This document shows positions 17,988 to 27,668 of a stretch of 64,000 nucleotides of DNA, one piece after another. The stretch covers positions 642,274 to 706,273 of the forward strand of contig NZ_RAQM01000006.1 in assembly GCF_003610735.1 (NCBI RefSeq). Reading direction: 5' to 3'. Each line of letters begins with the position of its first letter. The stretch's first letter is position 1. Below the pieces are notes generated by a model. That model was not told the origin of the DNA. It did not search any database and was given only the letters and a program-made list of their open reading frames with translations. Origin of the DNA: Tenacibaculum lutimaris. GTDB lineage: Bacteria; Bacteroidota; Bacteroidia; Flavobacteriales; Flavobacteriaceae. The position numbers and the translations under genes were made by a program.

Positions 17988-18031
17988 TGCAGAAAATTCA
18001 GTATTTTTACACAGACAAAACTTAAAAAATC

Positions 18032-18457
18032 ATGATGAAAACATTACACTCTTATTGGGCATACGTTGTATTAGCAGTTTTAATATTTACGGTTGTAAAT
18101 GCTATTATAGGATTAGTACAAAAAAAAGAATTTACCCATAAAGAGTTTCGATTAGGGTTATTCACGTTAATAACAGCTCATATTCAATTATTAATTGGTT
18201 TAGGATGGTATTTTATGTCTCCTTGGTATAAAGCTTTAAAAGCTAATGGAGGCGAAGTAATGAAAGAGTCAGCGGCAAGATTACTAGCTGTGGAGCATCC
18301 ATTAATGATGATTATTGCTATTGTGTTAATTACAATTGGATGGTCTAAACACAAAAAACAAGTAAAAAGTGAAGCTAAGTTTAAAACCTTTGCTATCTTT
18401 TACGGATTAGCTTTACTACTAATTCTCTCAAGAATTCCTTGGAGCAACTGGTTTTAA
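18032..18457 (+). CDS. Small four-helix membrane protein, cytochrome-b-like in relatives
   Basis: A 141-residue protein with about four membrane segments (roughly 8-28, 41-66, 86-105, 118-137). His residues occur near the membrane faces (H6, one in LITAHIQLL, one in VEHPLMM), so heme binding is possible. Related flavobacterial proteins are, from memory, named cytochrome B, but I see no decisive motif. It stands alone between two terminators. Confidence 0.55.
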   Translation: MMKTLHSYWAYVVLAVLIFTVVNAIIGLVQKKEFTHKEFRLGLFTLITAHIQLLIGLGWYFMSPWYKALKANGGEVMKESAARLLAVEHPLMMIIAIVLITIGWSKHKKQVKSEAKFKTFAIFYGLALLLILSRIPWSNWF

Positions 18458-18470
18458 GATAAAATTATAG

Positions 18471-18490
18471 TCCCGCTTCCGCGGGATTTT
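18471..18490 (+). terminator. Short intrinsic terminator
   Basis: TCCCGC and GCGGGA around TTCC, followed by TTTT, 14 nt after the preceding stop. Confidence 0.8.
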
Positions 18491-18597
18491 CTATTTTTGC
18501 GCACTAGTAAAGTTTTAAGAATGAAATCGGTATGTTTTCTAAATAACATTTTACTCTTAAAAAACAAAACTAGCAAACAACAAAACAACTAAATAGA

Positions 18598-19326
18598 ATG
18601 AAGATTTTAAGTTATATCCTCTCATCAATCTTTGCATTGGTGTTTTTTTCTTTATTATTAATTTTCCATCCAATACAATGGATCGGATTAAAACTTTTTG
18701 GTCAAGAAGGGCACCAAAACGTAGTAAATTTCATGAATTGGTTTCTTGTTAAATCATTATTGATTTTAGGAATTCGAGTTCAATTTGAAAACAAACACAA
18801 CTTACCAGAAAATACAACCTTAATTTTTGTAGCAAATCATCAAAGTACATTTGATATTCCGCCAATTATTTGGTATCTTAGAAGACACTACCCAAAATTT
18901 GTATCAAAAAAAGAGTTAGGAAAAGGAATTCCTAGCATTTCCTTCAATTTAAAATACGGAGGAGCTGCTTTAATTGATAGAAAAGACCCAAAACAAGCCT
19001 TATCTGAATTAGGAAAGTTTGCTAAGAGAATTAATGAAAATAACTGGTCTGCAGCTATTTTTCCAGAAGGAACTAGAAGTAGAACAGGAAAACCAAAGGC
19101 ATTCTCTGTAAACGGGCTTAAAATGATTGTCAAATACAATCCAGAAGCTTATGTGGTACCTTTATCAATTAATAATTCTTGGAAAGTATTTAAATACGGA
19201 AAATTTCCGTTAGGAATAGGAAGTCCTATAAAGATCCAAACTCACGAACCTATAAAAGTAAATAGTTTACCGTTTGATGAGTTAATAGCAAAAACAGAAG
19301 CAGCTGTAAAGTCTGCCATATACTAA
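18598..19326 (+). CDS. plsC: 1-Acyl-sn-glycerol-3-phosphate acyltransferase (PlsC type)
   Basis: Adds the second acyl chain to lysophosphatidate to make phosphatidate at the inner membrane. The 242-residue protein has an N-terminal membrane helix (5-25), the catalytic HX4D motif (H81-QSTF-D86) and the FPEGTR substrate motif (155-160). The acyl-ACP desaturase gene follows after 36 nt, so this pair links acyl-chain unsaturation with phospholipid assembly. A second PlsC-like gene lies at 30.2 kb; which is the main enzyme cannot be told from sequence. Confidence 0.9.
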   Translation: MKILSYILSSIFALVFFSLLLIFHPIQWIGLKLFGQEGHQNVVNFMNWFLVKSLLILGIRVQFENKHNLPENTTLIFVANHQSTFDIPPIIWYLRRHYPKFVSKKELGKGIPSISFNLKYGGAALIDRKDPKQALSELGKFAKRINENNWSAAIFPEGTRSRTGKPKAFSVNGLKMIVKYNPEAYVVPLSINNSWKVFKYGKFPLGIGSPIKIQTHEPIKVNSLPFDELIAKTEAAVKSAIY

Positions 19327-19362
19327 ACAAAACAAACAACAATAAATATAAACCCTTAAATT

Positions 19363-20343
19363 ATGTCGATACAAAACATTAGAAAGGAAGTAATGCAAAC
19401 GCTGGAAAAAAACATTGACAGTTTTGTAGACAAATTCTTAATGCCAATTGAAAAAATTTGGCAACCAACCGATTTTTTACCCAATTCACAACAAGATTCT
19501 TTTATTGATGAAGTAAAAGAAATTCAAGAACTTTCAAAAGAACTTGATGATGACTTTTGGGTGGTTTTAGTAGGAGATACTATTACCGAAGAAGCTTTAC
19601 CAACGTATGAGTCATGGTTATTAGACTTAGATGGAGTAACACAACAACCAGATAATGGTTGGGCAAAATGGGTTCGTGCTTGGACTGCGGAAGAAAACCG
19701 CCACGGAGATGTGTTAAACAAATACTTATATCTTTCAGGAAGGGTAAATATGCGCGAGGTAGAAGTATCTACACAGCATTTAATAGCTGACGGATTTGAC
19801 ATAGGTACCGCTACCGATCCGTATAAAAACTTTATATACACAAGTTTTCAGGAGTTAGCAACGTATATTTCACACAATAACGTAGCTAAAATTGCAAAAA
19901 AACAAGGGCACAAAGCGTTGGCTAAAATGTCTAAAATCATTGCTGGAGATGAAATGCGTCATCACATGGCATATACAGAATTTGTCAAAGAAATTTTTAA
20001 GATTGATCCAAGTGAAATGATGTTGGCTTTTCAACACATGATGAAACACAAAATAGTAATGCCTGCAATGCATTTAAGAGAATCTTTTGGTGAAAAAGGA
20101 AGCCTGTTTGATGATTTTTCAACAGTAGCACAAAGAGTAGGAGTATATACTGGTTTTGATTATGTAGATATTTTGAAAAAATTAAATACGACATGGGAAA
20201 TTGATAAGATTACCAATTTAACTCCAGAAGCAGAAAAAGCACGTGATTACTTAATGAAATTACCAGACAGGATGTATCGAATTACTGAACGTATCGTAGT
20301 ACCTGATACGAAGTTCAATTTTAAATGGATGATTCCTGCATAA
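19363..20343 (+). CDS. Acyl-ACP desaturase (soluble di-iron, ferritin-like)
   Basis: Introduces a double bond into acyl chains carried on acyl carrier protein, using O2 and reduced ferredoxin. The 326-residue protein has the two ExxH di-iron motifs EENRH (E111, H114) and DEMRH (E197, H200), with further ligands in TITEEALPTY (E76/E77) and SFQELATYISH (E164). Length fits the plant-type soluble desaturase family. The ferredoxin at 7.1 kb is a possible electron donor (inference). A terminator follows directly. Confidence 0.92.
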   Translation: MSIQNIRKEVMQTLEKNIDSFVDKFLMPIEKIWQPTDFLPNSQQDSFIDEVKEIQELSKELDDDFWVVLVGDTITEEALPTYESWLLDLDGVTQQPDNGWAKWVRAWTAEENRHGDVLNKYLYLSGRVNMREVEVSTQHLIADGFDIGTATDPYKNFIYTSFQELATYISHNNVAKIAKKQGHKALAKMSKIIAGDEMRHHMAYTEFVKEIFKIDPSEMMLAFQHMMKHKIVMPAMHLRESFGEKGSLFDDFSTVAQRVGVYTGFDYVDILKKLNTTWEIDKITNLTPEAEKARDYLMKLPDRMYRITERIVVPDTKFNFKWMIPA

Positions 20344-20348
20344 AAGTG

Positions 20349-20376
20349 AAAAAGCAACCTATTAGGTTGCTTTTTT
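20349..20376. terminator. Terminator between desaturase and omega-amidase genes
   Basis: AAAAAGCAACCT and AGGTTGCTTTTT form a perfect 12-bp stem with a 3-nt loop. It lies between convergent genes and can serve both strands. Confidence 0.9.
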
Positions 20377-21160
20377 ATTTTAATATAAATGTGTCTCTAT
20401 CATCCAAAAATTGAAAACGATTACGAGCTCTTATTTGTTCATCTTTATCTAATTCAACAATCAATATTTCTTCAGTTCCTTGGTTGTTTTTGACCAAACA
20501 ATTTCCTAAGGTATCGTAACAAACCGTATTTCCTGTATACTCGTATTCATTAGCATCTACACCTACTCTATTTGCACCAATTGTATAGCTCATATTTTCA
20601 ATAGCACGCGCTTTTAATAAACTATCCCAAGCTTCAATACGCGGTTTAGGCCAACTCGCCACATATAGCAATAAATCATAGTTTTCAGTATTTCTAGCCC
20701 ATATAGGAAAGCGCAAATCATAACAAATTAATGGGCAAATTTTCCATCCTTTATAGTCAATTACAATTCTTTCAGTTCCTGCAGAAAAAACCTCATGTTC
20801 ACCCGCTAGTGTAAACGTATGTTTTTTATCGTACGAGTCTATTTTTCCTGAAGGATGCACAAATAACAAACGATTGTAAAAATGGTCATTTTCACAAACA
20901 ACAATGCTACCAGTAATAGCTGTAGATTTTTTTTGAGCTAAATTTTGTAGCCATTGCACTGTTTCACCTTCCATAGTTTCGGCAACAGCTGAAGCATTCA
21001 TAGTAAAGCCAGTGGTAAACATTTCAGGTAAAACAATTACATCGATATCCTCAGCTAAGGAGTTGATTTTCGCTTCAAATTGATTCCTGTTTGCTGTCGG
21101 ATTTTCCCAAACTAAATCCGATTGAATCATAGCTACTTTTAAAGTATTCGTTGTATTCAT
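20375..21160 (-). CDS. Carbon-nitrogen hydrolase, omega-amidase (YafV/Nit2-like)
   Basis: A 261-residue nitrilase-superfamily enzyme with the catalytic triad E46 (LPEMFTTGF), K113 (DKKHTF) and C146 (ICYDLRFP). The LPEMFTTGF and CYDLRFP contexts fit the YafV/Nit2 group, which hydrolyses alpha-ketoglutaramate and alpha-ketosuccinamate and recycles the keto-acid products of glutamine transaminases. Length is normal. It is convergent with the desaturase and divergent from the nuclease gene. Confidence 0.88.
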   Translation of the reverse strand: MNTTNTLKVAMIQSDLVWENPTANRNQFEAKINSLAEDIDVIVLPEMFTTGFTMNASAVAETMEGETVQWLQNLAQKKSTAITGSIVVCENDHFYNRLLFVHPSGKIDSYDKKHTFTLAGEHEVFSAGTERIVIDYKGWKICPLICYDLRFPIWARNTENYDLLLYVASWPKPRIEAWDSLLKARAIENMSYTIGANRVGVDANEYEYTGNTVCYDTLGNCLVKNNQGTEEILIVELDKDEQIRARNRFQFLDDRDTFILK

Positions 21161-21228
21161 GAATATACGCTGTTTGTACTCTCAAAAATAGGATAAAAAT
21201 TGTACTTTGCTTACTAGAAAACTAAGGT

Positions 21229-23985
21229 ATGCAGTCTTTTATTTCAGAAACGTTAGATACTATTTTACAAAACACTAAATCATTTGAGAATGTAGTGTTT
21301 ATACTACCCTCACAAAGAGCAGGAGTTTTTGTAAAAGAAACGTTTAAGAACAAAATTTCAGCAGGTTTTTTACCTGAGATTATCAATATTGGTGATTTTG
21401 TTGAAGAAATTTCTGAAATGAAAAAGATAGATGTTGTTCAACTCCTTTTCCATTTTTATACCATTTACAAAGAGCAAGAAGAAAACCCAGATTCGTTTGA
21501 TGTGTTTTCATCGTGGGCATTCACGCTTTTGCAGGATTATAATGAAATCGACCAGCATTTAATCAACTCGCGGGAGATTTTTGTGTATTTAAGAGATATC
21601 CACCGCTTACGAAAATGGTCTGTAAAAGGGGAGTTTAAAGAAACTGAATTGATGAAAGATCATTTTGCTTTCATGGAAAAGCTGAACAAATATTACGATG
21701 CTTTTTATCAGTTTTTGCTCGAAAATAATATTGGATATCAGGGAGTTTTATATCGAGAGTCAACTAAAAAAGTAGCAGATTTCATTAGTAAAAATCAACA
21801 AAAGAAATACTTTTTTATAGGATTTAATGCGTTAAATGCTGCGGAGGAATTGCTGTTTGAACAGTTCTTATTGAATGGAAATGCAGAAGCTTATTGGGAT
21901 ATTGATCAAACATTTTATGAAAGTCAACATCAAGCAGGGAGTTTTTTAAGGAAATATAAAACCCAATGGAAATACTATCAGCAGTATCCAATTCAAACCA
22001 TTAAAGAATATTTTTCAAAAGAGAAACATATTGAAGTAATTGGAGCCTCAAAAAATATTACGCAGATAAAGTATGCTGGAGAAATTTTAGAAAAACTTCC
22101 CAATTATAATAATACAGCGTTGGTTTTGGCAGATGAAACATTATTGCCAATTACTTTGAACTCGTTACCTAAAAATGTAAATGCTATTAATATTACAATG
22201 GGATATCCGTTAAAAGATGTTCCAACAACGAGTTTGATTTTTGCCATTTTTCAGTTATTTCTAAATCAAGAAAAGTTAGAAAAAACAGAAAGCAATCTTT
22301 TTTATCATAAAGATGTAGTTCGGTTAGTAAAAGATGCTACTATTTATAGATTATTACAGGTTGATGAACAAACTAATATATCAGATGTACTTTCTGAAAC
22401 AGTGGCTAAAGAGAACAATACCTTTATTAATCAAGAAGAAATAAAAACATTTCTTTCGCCAGTTAGTGAGGTGGTTAAAGAAAGAATAGCTGTTGTTTTC
22501 AATCCATTTTCGTCGATTAGTGAGTTTTTAAACAGAATTATAGAGTTAATCAACTTGTTGAAAGAGAATGCTAACGAGTTAGAAAAGGAATACTTATTCC
22601 GTTTTTATACGGCATTTACCCAGTTACAAAATTTACATAACGAGTTTGGTTATGTACAAGATTTAAAAACCTTACATCAATTTTTTAGGCAGTTAATACA
22701 GTCGGAAAGTTTATCATTTCAAGGAGAACCTTTACAGGGATTACAGCTGATGGGAGTGTTAGAAACCCGTGTGTTAGATTTTGAAAATGTAATCATCACT
22801 TCAGTAAATGAAGGCGTTTTACCAGGAAATCATCAACAAAACACATTCATCCCTTTTGATGTAAAAATAGAGTTTGGATTGCCAACCTATAGAGAAAAAG
22901 ATGCACTTTTCTCGTACCACTTTTTTAGATTACTACAACGTGCAAAAAATATTTACATTTTGTATAATACAGAGCATGATGTGTTTGGAAGTGGAGAGAA
23001 AAGCCGTTTTGTAACGCAGTTAGAAATGATGCGAGATAATATTACAGAAAAAATTATAAGTCCGAAAGTAGTAACATCACCTGTGCAGTTAAAAGAAATT
23101 CAAAAAGATGATAAGGTCTTAGAACGTTTGCAAGAGTTGGCTCAAAAAGGAATATCTCCTTCTGCCCTAACTAATTATTTATACAATCCGATTGCATTTT
23201 ATAAGCAGAAAATTTTAAAAATAAATGAGCTAGAAGATGTGGAAGAAACGGTCGCTGCAAATACGATGGGAACAGTAGTACATGATACTTTAGAAGAGTT
23301 GTACAAACCTTTTATAGGGAAGTTTTTACAAGTGAATGATATTGATGGAATGTTGAAAAAAACCAAAGAGCTCATTACATTTTATTTTTCGAAGCATTTT
23401 AAAAATGGAGATTTAACCACGGGTAAAAACAGATTGATTTTTGAGGTAGCCAATCGTTTCGTAGAGAATTTTTTAGCTAAAGAAAAGCAATTGTTGAAAG
23501 ATGAAAATAATCAACTAAAAATTATCGCCACTGAGCAAGAACTGTCTTCAGAAATTATGATTGAGGGAATTAATTTTCCGATAAAAATTAAAGGAATTGT
23601 CGATCGTATTGATGAATTGAACGGTGTTACCAGAATTATCGACTATAAAACAGGAATGGTGGATAGTACAAACTTAAAAGTACTCGATTTTGAAGCCATA
23701 CGTGATTTAAAATATCATAAAGCGATTCAGGTAATGTTGTATGCTTTTCTGTATACCCAACACACTCAGTTTAATTTTGAGAAACCATTAGCAGCAGGAA
23801 TCATTTCGTTTAAAAACTTAAAAAGTGGTTTTTTACAAATGAATTTCTCATCCAACTATCGAAAACCTGATAATGCCATTACAGAAGAAAAATTAGAGGA
23901 ATTTATGACCGAAATAAAAGCCGTATTAACAGAGTTGTACAATCCAGCAATAAGTTTTGTTGAACCAGTTAATTTACCATACTAG
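21229..23985 (+). CDS. PD-(D/E)XK nuclease family protein, AddB-like
   Basis: A 918-residue protein resembling AddB of Bacteroidota. The N-terminal part has the degenerate helicase fold (VVFILPSQRAG, where a Walker A would be; the P-loop GK is missing). The C-terminal third holds the nuclease motif around VDRIDELNGVTRIIDYKTG, with the D and DYK of RecB-family nucleases. AddAB processes double-strand breaks for recombination. The partner addA is not in the window. It overlaps the convergent GNAT gene by four bases. Confidence 0.82.
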   Translation: MQSFISETLDTILQNTKSFENVVFILPSQRAGVFVKETFKNKISAGFLPEIINIGDFVEEISEMKKIDVVQLLFHFYTIYKEQEENPDSFDVFSSWAFTLLQDYNEIDQHLINSREIFVYLRDIHRLRKWSVKGEFKETELMKDHFAFMEKLNKYYDAFYQFLLENNIGYQGVLYRESTKKVADFISKNQQKKYFFIGFNALNAAEELLFEQFLLNGNAEAYWDIDQTFYESQHQAGSFLRKYKTQWKYYQQYPIQTIKEYFSKEKHIEVIGASKNITQIKYAGEILEKLPNYNNTALVLADETLLPITLNSLPKNVNAINITMGYPLKDVPTTSLIFAIFQLFLNQEKLEKTESNLFYHKDVVRLVKDATIYRLLQVDEQTNISDVLSETVAKENNTFINQEEIKTFLSPVSEVVKERIAVVFNPFSSISEFLNRIIELINLLKENANELEKEYLFRFYTAFTQLQNLHNEFGYVQDLKTLHQFFRQLIQSESLSFQGEPLQGLQLMGVLETRVLDFENVIITSVNEGVLPGNHQQNTFIPFDVKIEFGLPTYREKDALFSYHFFRLLQRAKNIYILYNTEHDVFGSGEKSRFVTQLEMMRDNITEKIISPKVVTSPVQLKEIQKDDKVLERLQELAQKGISPSALTNYLYNPIAFYKQKILKINELEDVEETVAANTMGTVVHDTLEELYKPFIGKFLQVNDIDGMLKKTKELITFYFSKHFKNGDLTTGKNRLIFEVANRFVENFLAKEKQLLKDENNQLKIIATEQELSSEIMIEGINFPIKIKGIVDRIDELNGVTRIIDYKTGMVDSTNLKVLDFEAIRDLKYHKAIQVMLYAFLYTQHTQFNFEKPLAAGIISFKNLKSGFLQMNFSSNYRKPDNAITEEKLEEFMTEIKAVLTELYNPAISFVEPVNLPY

Positions 23986-24515
23986 ATAGCTAAATAAACA
24001 ATTTCCCAATCTTGGTTATTACTCGTATAGGTTCTTAAAGTTTTAAAACCGATAGCTTTATGCGCGTTGATAGATCTAGTATTTTTTTCGTCTATTTCAG
24101 TAATAATACAATCATATATTCCTGTAAATTCCTTCTTCATTTTGGCATACAAACCTCTAAAAATACCTTTTCCACGAAAGTTTTTGTCTATACAGACTTG
24201 TCCCATTAAAATATAGGGTTTAGCTCCTTTTGAAGTTGTGTCTATTTCATCAAACATTGGGATGAGAATAGGAATGTCGTTTCTGAAAATTTTAGACATT
24301 GATAAAGCATAGCCAATAACTTTACCGTTATTCTTAGCAATGATATGCGGGTGCACATCGTTCATTTTTTGTAGTATTTCTAAATCATGACGAACGGTAA
24401 CAAAACCTTGTTCTTTTTTATCGGTTTCTGATAATTCTTCAGGCAAGTTTTGTCGCTGCAAATCCAATATCTGAAGCAAATCGGTTTGGTTAGTAGCGGT
24501 AGTAAACTCAATCAT
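23982..24515 (-). CDS. GNAT family N-acetyltransferase
   Basis: A 177-residue acetyltransferase. The acetyl-CoA-binding motif A appears as VCIDKNFRGKGIFRGLYAKM, and the last strand region as NTRSINAHKAIGFK, which is typical of GNAT enzymes. The substrate is unknown. The tRNA-Ala gene lies 23 nt upstream on the same strand, so it is probably read from the tRNA promoter. Confidence 0.85.
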   Translation of the reverse strand: MIEFTTATNQTDLLQILDLQRQNLPEELSETDKKEQGFVTVRHDLEILQKMNDVHPHIIAKNNGKVIGYALSMSKIFRNDIPILIPMFDEIDTTSKGAKPYILMGQVCIDKNFRGKGIFRGLYAKMKKEFTGIYDCIITEIDEKNTRSINAHKAIGFKTLRTYTSNNQDWEIVYLAI

Positions 24516-24538
24516 AATTAGAAGATAAAATTAGAAAG

Positions 24539-24612
24539 TGGAGCATATCGGAGTCGAACCGATGACCTTTTGACTGCCAGTCAAACGCTCTAGCCAACTG
24601 AGCTAATGCCCC
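24539..24612 (-). tRNA. tRNA-Ala (anticodon GGC)
   Basis: A 74-nt cloverleaf on the minus strand. The acceptor stem GGGGCAT pairs with ATGCTCC and includes the G3:U70 wobble that marks alanine tRNAs; the discriminator base is A. The anticodon arm is TTTGA-CTGGCAG-TCAAA, giving anticodon GGC. The T arm ATCGG-TTCGACT-CCGAT is intact, and the D arm GCTC...GAGC is normal. CCA is not encoded. Confidence 0.95.
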
Positions 24613-24712
24613 TAATTAAGACTATTCTTTCAAACAAAGGAAGAGAAAAGGTTTCACTTACCACATTCGTTTTGCTTTGTTTGAAATGAGATCTTTTCCA
24701 AATATAGTATTT

Positions 24713-25135
24713 TTAAGGATGTGCATTTACCCAAACTTCACCATCTTCAAAAAATTCTTTCTTCCAAATAGGAACCGTTTTTTTTAAAGTGTCAATAGCA
24801 TACTGGCAAGCATCAAAAGCAGCTTTTCTATGTGGAGAAGAAACAGTAATAATTACAGGAACATCACCAATAGTTAACAAACCTTCAGCGTGATGAATGG
24901 CAATCTTTGTGACTCCAAATTTTTCTAAGGCAGCATCTGCAATTTTTTGCATTTCTTTAATTGCCATAGGCTTGTAAGTAGAAAAATCAAGTTGGGTAAC
25001 CTCTTTGTTTTGAGTAGCATTTCTTACAGTACCCACAAAAACAGCAATTCCACCACAAGAAGGATCAGCTACAAAATCGTAACATTCTTGTAAGTTGAGT
25101 TTCTCAGAGGTTATTTTTATTGATGTTGTATTCAT
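24713..25135 (-). CDS. moaE: Molybdopterin synthase catalytic subunit MoaE
   Basis: Transfers sulfur from the MoaD thiocarboxylate to precursor Z to form molybdopterin. The 140-residue protein has FVGTVRNAT, YKPMA, HRxGxL-like IHHAEGLLTIGD, SPHRKAAFDA and the active-site lysine region KKTVPIWKKE. I use the ATG at 25135; an upstream in-frame TTG at 25159 overlaps a TATCTTTG promoter box. Its partner MoaD is encoded at 35.8-36.0 kb, also on the minus strand, rather than beside it. Confidence 0.93.
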   Translation of the reverse strand: MNTTSIKITSEKLNLQECYDFVADPSCGGIAVFVGTVRNATQNKEVTQLDFSTYKPMAIKEMQKIADAALEKFGVTKIAIHHAEGLLTIGDVPVIITVSSPHRKAAFDACQYAIDTLKKTVPIWKKEFFEDGEVWVNAHP

Positions 25136-25156
25136 ATTGTTAGCACGTAAGTTTAA

Positions 25157-25164
25157 CAAAGATA
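25157..25164 (-). promoter_or_regulatory. -7 box for moaE
   Basis: TATCTTTG on the minus strand, 21 nt upstream of the ATG at 25135. It covers the alternative TTG start and so supports the shorter protein. Confidence 0.45.
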
Positions 25165-25246
25165 TAAGATTGAAAGCTCAAAAAGAATAGAAACCAATCA
25201 GATTTAAATAATTATTTTTGTTAGCTGAAACAGAACACAACTTAAG

Positions 25247-26434
25247 ATGAAAACATTGAACGATTTCAATTTTGAAAATAAAAAAGCATTAATCCGAGTA
25301 GATTTTAATGTGCCTTTAAACGATACTTTTGAAGTAACTGACGATACAAGAATCCAAGCAGCAAAACCAACTATTATAAAAATATTAGAAGATGGTGGTA
25401 GCTGTGTTTTAATGTCTCACTTAGGGCGTCCAAAAGGAAAAGAAGATCAATTTTCGTTACGTCATATTGTTAGTAAAGTAACAGAAGTTTTAGGTGTACA
25501 AGTTAAGTTTGTAGATGACTGTATTGGCTCAACTGTTGAAGATGTGGTTACAAACTTAAAAAGCGGTGAGGTTTTATTATTAGAAAACTTACGTTTTTAC
25601 CCAGAAGAAAAAGCAGGAGATGTTGCGTTCGCTGAACAATTATCTAAATTGGGAGATGTATATGTAAATGATGCTTTTGGTACAGCACACAGAGCCCATG
25701 CTTCTACTGCTATTATTGCACAATTTTTTCCAGAAAATAAATGCTTCGGAAACTTATTAGCAACAGAGATTGAAAGCATTGATAAAGTATTAAACAACTC
25801 AGAAAAACCAGTAACTGCGATTTTAGGAGGAGCCAAAGTATCGTCTAAAATTGGAGTGATTGAAAATATTATTGAAAAAGTAGATCATATCATCGTTGGT
25901 GGAGGAATGACGTTTACGTTTATCAAAGCTCTAGGAGGAAAGATTGGAAATTCACTAGTTGAAGAAGATAAATTAGAGTTAGCATTAGAAATATTAGCTA
26001 AAGCGAAAGAAAACAATACAGAAATTCACTTACCAGTAGATGCAGTTATTGCAGATGCTTTTTCAAACGATGCAAATACACAAGTAGTAGATACTAATGA
26101 AATTCCAGATGGATGGATGGGATTAGACTGTGGACCTAAAACCGTTGAAAAATTTGCTGAAGTTATTGCAAAGTCAAAGACTATTTTATGGAATGGCCCT
26201 TTAGGTGTTTTTGAAATGGAAAAGTTTGCAGAAGGAACCATTGGTTTAGGAAATGCAATCGCAGAAGCTACTAAAAATGGAGCATTCTCGTTAGTAGGAG
26301 GAGGAGATTCGGTTGCCGCTGTAAAACAATTCGGATTTGCTGATAAAGTAAGCTATGTATCTACAGGTGGAGGAGCGATGTTAGAAATGTTAGAAGGACA
26401 AACTTTACCAGGAATTGAAGCAATTTTAAAATAA
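25247..26434 (+). CDS. pgk: Phosphoglycerate kinase
   Basis: Glycolytic and gluconeogenic enzyme exchanging phosphate between 1,3-bisphosphoglycerate and ATP. The 395-residue protein has the N-terminal RVDFNVP segment, [19 protein letters not shown], the [14 protein letters not shown] motif, GGAKVSSKI, and the C-terminal nucleotide site with NGPLGVFE and GGGDSVAAV. All are in the expected order and the length is normal. A TATTTTTG box at 25213-25220 is a likely promoter element. Confidence 0.98.
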   Translation: MKTLNDFNFENKKALIRVDFNVPLNDTFEVTDDTRIQAAKPTIIKILEDGGSCVLMSHLGRPKGKEDQFSLRHIVSKVTEVLGVQVKFVDDCIGSTVEDVVTNLKSGEVLLLENLRFYPEEKAGDVAFAEQLSKLGDVYVNDAFGTAHRAHASTAIIAQFFPENKCFGNLLATEIESIDKVLNNSEKPVTAILGGAKVSSKIGVIENIIEKVDHIIVGGGMTFTFIKALGGKIGNSLVEEDKLELALEILAKAKENNTEIHLPVDAVIADAFSNDANTQVVDTNEIPDGWMGLDCGPKTVEKFAEVIAKSKTILWNGPLGVFEMEKFAEGTIGLGNAIAEATKNGAFSLVGGGDSVAAVKQFGFADKVSYVSTGGGAMLEMLEGQTLPGIEAILK

Positions 26435-26437
26435 TTC

Positions 26438-26526
26438 GTCATTCCGAACGAGGTACGAGGAGGAATCCCATTAAGAAAGTAACTTTCAAGTTAAAGATTT
26501 CTCAATCGAAACTCTTTCGAAGTGAC
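26438..26526. repeat. Intergenic inverted-repeat element (REP/MITE-like)
   Basis: An 89-bp element with inverted ends: GTCATTCCGAACGA at the left and the complement of GTCACTTCGAAAGA at the right (11 of 14 matching). The internal sequence includes GAGGAATCCC and AGATTTCTC. It resembles, from memory, a dispersed palindromic repeat seen between genes in many flavobacteria. It carries no gene. Only one copy is seen in the window. Confidence 0.55.
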
Positions 26527-26570
26527 TATTGGTTTGCGGTAAAGTAAGCCTTTAATAATTACAGAATAAT

Positions 26571-27611
26571 ATGAAATACACAACATTACCTAATACCGAT
26601 GTAAAAGTTTCAAAAATTTGTTTAGGAACTATGACATGGGGTAGACAGAATACTGAAGCAGAAGGTCATGAACAAATGGATTATGCCTTAGAACAAGGTG
26701 TGAACTTTTTTGATACTGCGGAATTATATTCTGTTCCTGCTACTCCAGAAACATATGGAGCTACGGAAAAAATTATAGGCTCTTGGTTCAAAAAAACAGG
26801 AAACAGAGAAAAAGTAGTGTTGGCTTCTAAAATCGCAGGAGGAGGTGATTACACAGCACATATTAGAACAGGTGGTTTCAACAGGAAGAATATAAGTGAA
26901 GCCATTGAAGGCAGCTTAAAACGCTTACAAACTGATTATATCGACTTATACCAACTGCACTGGCCAGATCGTGGTGTAAATTGTTTTGGGGTACGTGATT
27001 ATCCGTATAAAACCTCTGCAAAAGAAGCTGAAAAACATCTAGAGATTTTAGAAACGTTGAATGATTTTGTGAAACAAGGAAAGATTAAACACGTTGGTTT
27101 GTCTAACGAAACTCCTTGGGGAACTATGAAGTACCTACAAACTGCAGAAAAACATAGTTTACCAAGAATGGTGACGATTCAAAATTCGTACTCATTAATT
27201 CATAGAGGATATGAAGTTGGAATGTCTGAGGTTTCGATGAGAGAAAATATAGGTTTGTTAGCGTATTCTCCATTAGCACAAGGGGTGTTGACAGGAAAAT
27301 ATATCGATGGAAAAACTCCAGAAGGTGCAAGAGGAACATTATTTCCAAGATTTATAGCTAGATATAAAAATGAAGGTTCAGAAAGAGCGGTTTTAGAGTA
27401 TCAAAAAATAGCAAATAAACACGGATTAACGTTAACTGAACTATCATTAGCATATATCAATCAGTTGCCATTTGTAACGAGTAACATAATTGGAGCGACT
27501 AAAATGAGTCAGTTAAAAGAGAATATCAATTCTATCAATATTGAATTGTCAGAAGATATTTTAGCAGAAATAGAAGCGGTGCACAAAGTAATTCCGAATC
27601 CAGCACCATAA
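26571..27611 (+). CDS. Aldo/keto reductase (Tas-like)
   Basis: A 346-residue NADPH-dependent oxidoreductase with the catalytic tetrad D48, Y53, K87 and H130 (FFDTAELYS, LASKIAGG, LYQLHWPDR). The length and the GTMTWGRQNTEAEGHEQMDYAL segment match the Tas/YajO-like subgroup. The substrate is unknown. The gene stands alone between a repeat element and a shared terminator. Confidence 0.88.
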   Translation: MKYTTLPNTDVKVSKICLGTMTWGRQNTEAEGHEQMDYALEQGVNFFDTAELYSVPATPETYGATEKIIGSWFKKTGNREKVVLASKIAGGGDYTAHIRTGGFNRKNISEAIEGSLKRLQTDYIDLYQLHWPDRGVNCFGVRDYPYKTSAKEAEKHLEILETLNDFVKQGKIKHVGLSNETPWGTMKYLQTAEKHSLPRMVTIQNSYSLIHRGYEVGMSEVSMRENIGLLAYSPLAQGVLTGKYIDGKTPEGARGTLFPRFIARYKNEGSERAVLEYQKIANKHGLTLTELSLAYINQLPFVTSNIIGATKMSQLKENINSINIELSEDILAEIEAVHKVIPNPAP

Positions 27612-27630
27612 CTTGAATAGAATCTAAAAT

Positions 27631-27668
27631 AAAAAATCGATGTAAACTTTACATCGATTTTTTTTATG
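27631..27668. terminator. Bidirectional terminator between aldo/keto reductase and toxin genes
   Basis: AAAAAATCGATGTAAA (27631-27646) and TTTACATCGATTTTTT (27648-27663) are perfect 16-nt inverted arms separated by a single C, with T-runs in both directions. It ends at the toxin stop codon. Confidence 0.9.
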
